A stretch of DNA of 64,000 bases. Source: Legionella sp. GTDB lineage: Bacteria > Pseudomonadota > Gammaproteobacteria > Legionellales > Legionellaceae. The stretch's first letter is position 1. Every line of letters starts with the position of its first letter. The notes under the pieces were generated by a model that searched no databases, was not told the DNA's origin, and saw nothing but the letters and a program-made list of their open reading frames with translations. Where the stretch lies: assembly GCA_031291095.1 (NCBI GenBank), contig JARLJR010000034.1:41586-105585 (forward strand), given 5' to 3'. The translations under genes were made by a program, and so were the position numbers. This document shows, one piece after another, positions 58,905-64,000 of the stretch.

Positions 58905-58936
58905 AGTCCGTATTAGGACTTTCTCTAATATGGACT
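58905..58936. repeat. hairpin between alaS and mscL
   Basis: AGTCCGTATTAG (58905-58916) pairs with CTAATATGGACT (58925-58936) with one G:T. It has no T-run and is likely one of the GTAG(C/T)CCGTATTAG palindromes also seen at 20759 and 59795. Confidence 0.6.
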
Positions 58937-58971
58937 ACGACTAAAATTACAACTCACTATAAGGAGATAAC

Positions 58972-59352
58972 ATGAGTTTTATGAAAGAATTCAAAGAGTT
59001 TGCCGTTAAAGGTAATGCCGTTGACTTAGCCGTTGCGGTGGTAATCGGCGCTGCCTTTGGCAAAATAGTAAGCTCCTTAGTGAGTGGAATCATCATGCCC
59101 CTGATTGGATTGCTTTTAGGCGGAGTCAATATTGCCGGTAAATCAGCTACGGTAGGAGATGCAGTAGTAAAATGGGGCGAATTTACCCAGTCCATTATTG
59201 ATTTTACAATCATTTCCCTTTCAATTTTTATTGCTGTAAAAGGCATTTCTCTTATAAGAAAAGAGGAGAAAAAAGAGACTCCTCCGACTCGAGAAGAAGA
59301 ATTATTAGCCGAAATTCGCGATCTTTTGAAAAGCAAAACGAATATCCAATAG
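58972..59352 (+). CDS. mscL: large-conductance mechanosensitive channel
   Basis: Homopentameric inner-membrane channel that opens on osmotic down-shock. 126 residues: N-terminal amphipathic helix [20 protein letters not shown], pore helix [20 protein letters not shown] with the small-residue packing face, periplasmic loop, second helix [17 protein letters not shown] and a C-terminal helix with [19 protein letters not shown] is seven bases from the ATG. Confidence 0.96.
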   Translation: MSFMKEFKEFAVKGNAVDLAVAVVIGAAFGKIVSSLVSGIIMPLIGLLLGGVNIAGKSATVGDAVVKWGEFTQSIIDFTIISLSIFIAVKGISLIRKEEKKETPPTREEELLAEIRDLLKSKTNIQ

Positions 59353-59519
59353 AGTTATATTACAGGTAGTCAGCTTGTAAGCAGCTGTAGGCTTAAATAG
59401 TACTTGCCAAAAAATTACCTCGGCTTGACCGCGGTATCCACAAGTAAGAGCATTAGCTGCTTGCAACCGGGCGATACTACCCGAAAAAGCAAAAATAAAT
59501 TCTCCGAGGTGGTTTGTTT

Positions 59520-59549
59520 TTGAACAAAAAATTCTCTCTATGCTATAAT
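59520..59549 (+). promoter_or_regulatory. sigma-70 promoter of the small membrane gene
   Basis: TTGAAC (59520-59525), an 18-base spacer and a perfect TATAAT (59544-59549) lie 30 bases upstream of the ATG at 59579. AAGGA precedes that ATG by seven bases. Confidence 0.65.
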
Positions 59550-59578
59550 TTCAATACGAGCAATAAAAAAGGATATTT

Positions 59579-59776
59579 ATGAGCGAACTACTAAACCTGA
59601 TTGCGTTAATTATTGTCTTTGGGGTGGCCTTGTGGCTTATCAATGCGTTTATCCCAATGCCTGGCGCAATTAAAAGCCTCTTAAACATTTTAGTGTTAAT
59701 TGTTTTAATAATTTATATTTTGCAATTTTTTGGCTTAATTAAAACCATCCTGCCGATGGTGCATATCTTAAAATGA
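59579..59776 (+). CDS. small membrane protein, Thivi_2564-like
   Basis: A 65-residue, very hydrophobic protein with two membrane helices (LNLIALIIVFGVALWLINAF and LLNILVLIVLIIYILQFFGL) joined by the short loop PMPGAIK. This matches the small Thivi_2564-type membrane family by pattern; the function is unknown. Its own promoter is at 59520-59549. Confidence 0.75.
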   Translation: MSELLNLIALIIVFGVALWLINAFIPMPGAIKSLLNILVLIVLIIYILQFFGLIKTILPMVHILK

Positions 59777-59794
59777 CGAAGTTCCTGAACCGTG

Positions 59795-59817
59795 GTAGCC
59801 CGCATAATACGGGCTAC
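59795..59817. terminator. GTAGCCCG/CGGGCTAC hairpin between convergent genes
   Basis: Perfect 8-bp arms (59795-59802, 59810-59817) with a 7-base loop, 18 bases past the small membrane gene and 8 bases from the end of the converging 1036-residue gene. Likely stops both transcripts; also a member of the palindrome family above. Confidence 0.6.
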
Positions 59818-59825
59818 TCACCTGA

Positions 59826-62800
59826 TTACAATGAAGGCCTGGGTGAGGGCTCGATTAAATTGAACTCCTTAAGGAGTTCAATTAATGCTGGTTCATTAAT
59901 CATTTCGATTATATGCATATCGACTACATTATTATTTACTTTTTGATCAACAAATTGCAGACACAGCGATTCATCCCGGCTGAGTGCTAAAGTCGTTAGA
60001 AGTGGGCAATAAATTTGTTTTTTTTCCTCTAAATATTGTAATGAGTTAGCTAAAATCCAACTAAAGCAATGGTATTCTTTAGGAAGACTTTTAGGGATTC
60101 GTGAACAAGCGGTATCACTTAAGGTTTTTGAGTTCCCAGTGAATAAGGGTAATACGTGCAGCTTTACAAATGCCTCGTTGATTGTCTCTATGCTGCATTT
60201 TGAGAATAGCTTTCTTAAAGCATGATTCATTCGGAATAGATTCGCTTTATCCTGTAGTAAATAGGTATTAATAATATTAGGCCATTGAGCTTGTAATTCG
60301 ATTAATGCCTTTTGCATGGTTGCTTCCAGGGTATAATTAGGATAGCTAATCATTAATTTTGCTAAACGAAACAAACGGATTGGGTCCTGTTTGAGCGTTG
60401 CAACCGGTGAGCCGGATACGTCTACAATCTTTTTTTCTGCTCTTTTGGCTAAGGCATTAGAAAAGCTAAAGATAGGGAATTGGGTCTGATCGGTAAACTC
60501 CATATACAGGGCATTAAGATTAAAGTCTCGCGCGAGAAAATCTTCTTTTAATAATTCTTGAACTGTTTGCTTTGATTCTACAAATTTCACAGAAAAATCA
60601 ATAGAGATTGTAGGGGTTAAGGGACAATATAAAATGGGGTATTTCACACTGCGCAGCTCTGCAGAAATAGTTTTCTTTTTAAGTGCATCTTTGAGTTCAT
60701 ACAGTGAGGTATTTAAAACTAATAGGTCATAGTCATTGGGTTCTTTATTTTCCAATATATTTCCCGGAGCTGCCCCAGTTAAATAAAATGCACCCATAGG
60801 AAATTCTTTTCGTAATTCGTCAATGAGTTGTAGTAACTCCGGAGGTATCTGTGATCGTGTTAGATATACAGCAGGTCGTTCCTCAGTAAAAAATGAATGG
60901 GGAGCACGCTGTGTAGTTTGTTCTAGGTTTTTTACCGGTATACTCTCTTCGTTTTTTTCGCTAAGCATTGCGGGTGATTGAGAGACAACCGTTATGGGGG
61001 TTGGTTCTGTGGTTTTATTATTTTTTTTCTTCGTTGAGGCTTTTGTCACTGCTTTTGTTGGATGAGTTTGCACCGCTACAGGTTTTGCAACAGGTTGTAT
61101 TGGCTTTGATGCTGCTGAGGTTGTTTTAGCAGAAAGCATTACTTTTTCTTGTGTATTTTTTTTCGTACTTGGGGCCTTGATTTTAGGCGGTGTCATTTTT
61201 GGTGGATGAGAGTCGACAGCTTTACTAATTTTAGTAGAAGGCTTTGGATCTTGAACAACAGATGTGATGCGCATCAGGTCCGGGGTTTTTTCTTGAGCGC
61301 TCACCGTACTGGTTTCGTGAAGCATCGCCGGCTTTTCGGGCAAGGTTGGGATAACGGTTGATGTGGGTGTGGGACTTAACGCTCTAGGTATTTCCTGCTG
61401 TGCTTCCGATGGCTTTTGAATCTGGCGAACTGGCGGTGTCTTATTCTTTTTTGGTTTCGATGTAGTTGCCATCTCAGATAGCTCTTTAGCTTTATTTACT
61501 AAAGAAGATTCAAAGAGTTTATTAATCGTTTTTTGCTGTGCCAAGGATAAATATCTTTTAAGAAGGTTGTTGTAATAGCCCCTACATTCTTCTTGGCTTG
61601 TTTTATTTTGCGCTTGCGAAAACTGTTGACCTATTTTTTTTGCCAATCCAAACAAGTGCTCATTAGCCAGCGCCTCCATTTTAAAATCGAGTTTTGATTT
61701 TTTAAATTTCTCGATATAGGGTTCTTCCATTGAATTAAATTTGAGCGTAGGTGTGCTACCCGATAACCATTGTTCGAGTCGGCAGCATACACAATATAAA
61801 GCAATCCTGGCGTTAATCATCTCTTTATCTGAATGCGCCACAAACTGGATGACATCATCATGCAAAATGTATGCTTCTGTGTATTTTCCTAAAGCAAAGA
61901 GTTTTTGCACCAGTAAGCAACTGTTATCCTGTGTTTTTTTGTAAAACTCAAGCGTTTTCATAGAGAAAAATCGAATCATTTGGGATAAACCAACGAGCTG
62001 CTCTTCTTGTTCTAGTTGCTTGATATTATTTAGTGAATCAATAATAAAATACTCTAAAAATAATCTGTCTTCTGGCTTTTTAAGCGATTTTTTGATGGAT
62101 GGTTCTTTTTCTAAGCTTTGAAATTCGACGCGAAAAATTTGTTTTAGCTCATTTTGCAAGTCATGGATAAAAGGATGCTTAGTAAATTGAGTGGCGATAA
62201 TACCTTGTTGAATTAGTGCCGCTAAAATCTCCAATTTAGTACTTTGTTCTGTAAATGGAAGTTCAAGGTGTGTGAGTTCGCTAAACGTGCTGTTTGGATT
62301 TTGCAGGTAATATTGGGCCAAAATCATGAATTTGAGAACAGGGAGTACCGGCTGAGAGATTAAGGGCAATTGCTCAGATTGTGTGGTTAATAATTGTTCG
62401 CATGATAAGGGCGACGCTGAGTTAAATACAAAATCGTAAAACCATTCCAGTTGTACTAATATGGTTGGGGAAGGGAGGGTATATTGACGTATTAACTCTA
62501 AGGTGGCATCCCAGTCATTTTTATTATTACTTAATAAAAGAGCGAGTGTTAAACAATTTAAGGCGTGCTCGTTGGTGCATAAAAACTTCTTAGTGCTGTC
62601 CTTAAGCGTATTAATCTCTTTTAGAAATTTGCTAATCAACGTACTAGTATTTTCTTTAGAATTAGTACCTTTTATGTCCGTACCTACGGTAAAATAGCGA
62701 GTGATTTGCGAAATCCAGATGTAGAGGCGGCGTTCATCATCAAGAGAGCTTGTTTTTTGTAACGAGGCTTCATCAAAATACAAACTGCTGCCCGCATTGA

Positions 62801-62936
62801 AGGAATAAATATTTGGATTAGCAAAGAAATCATTATTTATTTTTGCAAGAGCAGTGCTAACAGCTGAAGATTTAAAGACAGATTGAAAAAAACCGAGAAA
62901 CATAGGCCGAATAATAAGCAATAAAAGTTCGCGCAA
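59826..62936 (-). CDS. large orphan with poly(A) polymerase/CCA-type nucleotidyltransferase head
   Basis: A 1036-residue protein. Residues 1-480 are mostly helical and unrecognised. About 480-690 is a low-complexity Lys/Pro/Thr/Ser-rich linker. Residues about 710-870 match the class II nucleotidyltransferase head of poly(A) polymerases and CCA-adding enzymes: AFYLTGAAPGN (degenerate form of the usual GG-x-x-RD turn), the metal-binding PNDYDLLV with Asp735 and Asp737, a third acid Asp780 in ISIDFSVKF, LARDFNLNALY (RDF at 803-805) and DPIRLFRLAKL at 851-861. The last 160 residues are helical. Not a housekeeping CCA enzyme: size, linker and context are wrong. Candidate effector that would act on RNA or nucleotides; function inferred. 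Confidence 0.7.
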   Translation of the reverse strand: MRELLLLIIRPMFLGFFQSVFKSSAVSTALAKINNDFFANPNIYSFNAGSSLYFDEASLQKTSSLDDERRLYIWISQITRYFTVGTDIKGTNSKENTSTLISKFLKEINTLKDSTKKFLCTNEHALNCLTLALLLSNNKNDWDATLELIRQYTLPSPTILVQLEWFYDFVFNSASPLSCEQLLTTQSEQLPLISQPVLPVLKFMILAQYYLQNPNSTFSELTHLELPFTEQSTKLEILAALIQQGIIATQFTKHPFIHDLQNELKQIFRVEFQSLEKEPSIKKSLKKPEDRLFLEYFIIDSLNNIKQLEQEEQLVGLSQMIRFFSMKTLEFYKKTQDNSCLLVQKLFALGKYTEAYILHDDVIQFVAHSDKEMINARIALYCVCCRLEQWLSGSTPTLKFNSMEEPYIEKFKKSKLDFKMEALANEHLFGLAKKIGQQFSQAQNKTSQEECRGYYNNLLKRYLSLAQQKTINKLFESSLVNKAKELSEMATTSKPKKNKTPPVRQIQKPSEAQQEIPRALSPTPTSTVIPTLPEKPAMLHETSTVSAQEKTPDLMRITSVVQDPKPSTKISKAVDSHPPKMTPPKIKAPSTKKNTQEKVMLSAKTTSAASKPIQPVAKPVAVQTHPTKAVTKASTKKKNNKTTEPTPITVVSQSPAMLSEKNEESIPVKNLEQTTQRAPHSFFTEERPAVYLTRSQIPPELLQLIDELRKEFPMGAFYLTGAAPGNILENKEPNDYDLLVLNTSLYELKDALKKKTISAELRSVKYPILYCPLTPTISIDFSVKFVESKQTVQELLKEDFLARDFNLNALYMEFTDQTQFPIFSFSNALAKRAEKKIVDVSGSPVATLKQDPIRLFRLAKLMISYPNYTLEATMQKALIELQAQWPNIINTYLLQDKANLFRMNHALRKLFSKCSIETINEAFVKLHVLPLFTGNSKTLSDTACSRIPKSLPKEYHCFSWILANSLQYLEEKKQIYCPLLTTLALSRDESLCLQFVDQKVNNNVVDMHIIEMINEPALIELLKEFNLIEPSPRPSL

Positions 62937-63221
62937 TATACACTATTTATAAAAAATATTCATCAAAGAAGGAGGGCAGGCTCACTTAGGCTCAAGAAAT
63001 AATTCTGCTAAGATTATTAATAATACAATTATGGATGGGGGATATGTCTGTGACGTTTTCATGAACGTAGCCTGCATTCCCACCAACGCTAGCCAAAATA
63101 GTTCATTATTATCGTCACTTTACTTATTAATATAATGGCAATAAAAAAATTATTCTTTAGCTGAAAATGCTTGGCTATAAGCATTTGCGTGAACAGTTTT
63201 AAACTTTAGGAGGGGCATTTT

Positions 63222-63521
63222 ATGGAAGTAGAGCAAGAAAAAAATAAAGTTTTATCTTCTGAAAATCTTAAAAATGATAAGAATACAAAGATTCTTAAAA
63301 CCTGTAATGAGGAGCATCAAACTGATGCCAAAATCAGACGAATAAAAGATTGTCTTCTTTTTTCTATTGTTTTGATTATGATTTTAGGTGTTTTTTATTT
63401 TTCTGTTTTAGTTATTTTCAGTGTTAGAAGTCTGGACTATGAAAAAGAATGGGCCAGAATAATTATTACCGCAATAATATCCGCCTTACTTGGCTATATC
63501 ATTGGAAAATCCACTAAGTAG
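63222..63521 (+). CDS. small two-helix membrane protein of unknown function
   Basis: A 99-residue protein preceded by a strong AGGAGG (63208-63213). The N-terminal 45 residues are Lys/Glu/Asn-rich and soluble; two membrane helices follow (LLFSIVLIMILGVFYFSVLV and IIITAIISALLGYIIG), ending in KSTK. No family recognised. AT-richer than its neighbours, next to an insertion-sequence remnant, so possibly acquired. Confidence 0.65.
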   Translation: MEVEQEKNKVLSSENLKNDKNTKILKTCNEEHQTDAKIRRIKDCLLFSIVLIMILGVFYFSVLVIFSVRSLDYEKEWARIIITAIISALLGYIIGKSTK

Positions 63522-63747
63522 ATGGTTTCCCTATTCCATATGTTGAGAGGATAATTATCTTTTTATACGCAAACTTTCTAGGGCGTGTTGACACTTCATC
63601 CCCGCCGCCTATGCGCCGCGACTTGTTCGCGGCATCCAGAGGATGTTCAAATTAAAAACGAACCTAATGCATTGCTTTAATCTATTGCTTAATAAGAGCA
63701 AAATCGTAATATAACGATTCCAATACCAAGTATAAAGCGAGTTTACA

Positions 63748-63888
63748 ATGGCTAGACTGATGCTCCGTGATGAGCAGTGGTCGAAACTAAAGGAGAGCAT
63801 GCTACAACATCAGATTGATGACAAGCCTAATCTTCGTGTGATGGTTGAGGCAATTGTACACTCTACGTCGGTTCCACCTCAGATTTAA
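63748..63888 (+). pseudogene. truncated IS5-type transposase (N-terminal fragment)
   Basis: ATG 63748 opens a 46-codon frame beginning MARLMLRDEQWSKLKESMLQ and continuing KPNLRVMVEAI, which matches the N-terminal DUF4096-like domain of IS5-family transposases (L-x-D-x-Q-W ... N-R-x-x-VEAI). The match stops after VEAI, where the usual R-x-G-x-x-WRDLP segment should follow; instead the next bases belong to a GIY-YIG gene. All catalytic DDE residues are missing. Confidence 0.75.
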
Positions 63889-64000
63889 TTAAACGAATCT
63901 GGGAGCATAAAAATAACATGATTCCAGGATTTACAGCTAAGTACACGATACATATATTGGTTTATTATGAGGTTCATGAAACCTATGTAGAAGCAGCTCG
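63858..64000 (+). pseudogene. GIY-YIG nuclease gene fragment, 5' end lost, cut by window edge
   Basis: From about 63858 a different frame, open to the window end, reads TLYVGSTSDLIKRIWEHKN, then GFTAKYTIHILVYYEVHETY and VEAAR. This is the body of a small GIY-YIG nuclease (YIG-like YVG, catalytic Arg in IKRIWEH, and the LVYYE strand). The first 15 or so residues with the GIY strand are replaced by the transposase fragment, and no start codon or ribosome binding site remains in frame. The 3' end lies beyond the window. Confidence 0.7.

Noticed and set aside
63609-63800. Minus-strand frame across the IS remnant
   Set aside because: Antisense to the transposase fragment, whose plus-strand reading is recognisable.
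1-64000. tRNA, rRNA and CRISPR arrays
   Set aside because: No cloverleaf with T-loop GGTTCGAATCC-type sequence, no rRNA stretches and no regularly spaced direct repeats were seen in reading the window.

Overview
The window reads as chromosomal DNA of a Legionella-type gammaproteobacterium, probably not L. pneumophila itself. The base composition is AT-rich. The housekeeping genes are gammaproteobacterial: glyS-rsmJ, metNIQ, msbA-lpxK, mutS-tamA-tamB-hemB and pncC-recA-recX-alaS. Aspartate kinase and diaminopimelate decarboxylase are fused in one gene, and a complete leucine-degradation operon is present. Several large orphan genes look like type IV (Dot/Icm) effectors: eukaryote-like or repeat domains with no metabolic context. 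The genus assignment rests on recognition of these families, not on a search.

Layout. 1-2580: end of glyS and rsmJ. 2682-4520: a small charged protein and a coiled-coil orphan. 4682-7124: metQ-metI-metN methionine importer. 7417-8172: an outer-membrane protein. 8308-18644: a minus-strand block holding isovaleryl-CoA dehydrogenase, thiolase, a small membrane protein, both methylcrotonyl-CoA carboxylase subunits, methylglutaconyl-CoA hydratase, HMG-CoA lyase and acetoacetyl-CoA synthetase. Together these take isovaleryl-CoA to acetyl-CoA. 18986-20734: a hydrolase-like orphan with a membrane tail. 21002-23476: methyltransferase, pyrD and a GNAT. 23706-27365: msbA, lpxK and a secreted orphan. 27545-28828: an MFS transporter. 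29157-36540: an accessory stretch with a 1301-residue protein carrying a papain/YopT-like Cys-His-Asp triad, a small membrane protein, a CsiV-like protein and an FAD-binding protein ending in a CAAX box.

36648-51178 and on to 53705: apbC/mrp, an AddA-like helicase-nuclease, the aspartokinase/decarboxylase fusion, a FadL-type porin, a secreted orphan, hemB, tamB, tamA and mutS. 53894-59776: a tiny lipoprotein, pncC, recA, recX, alaS, mscL and a small membrane protein. 59826-62936: a 1036-residue orphan with a poly(A) polymerase/CCA-adding-type nucleotidyltransferase head. 63222-64000: a small membrane protein, then a truncated IS5-type transposase that runs directly into a headless GIY-YIG nuclease gene cut by the window edge.

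Palindromic repeats sit in many intergenic gaps. At least one larger folded element (10285-10410) has a diverged partial copy at 27403-27433. No rRNA, tRNA or CRISPR array was seen. The strongest leads for undescribed biology are the CAAX-tailed flavoprotein (34384-36540), the C58-like protease/repeat protein (29157-33062) and the nucleotidyltransferase fusion (59826-62936).
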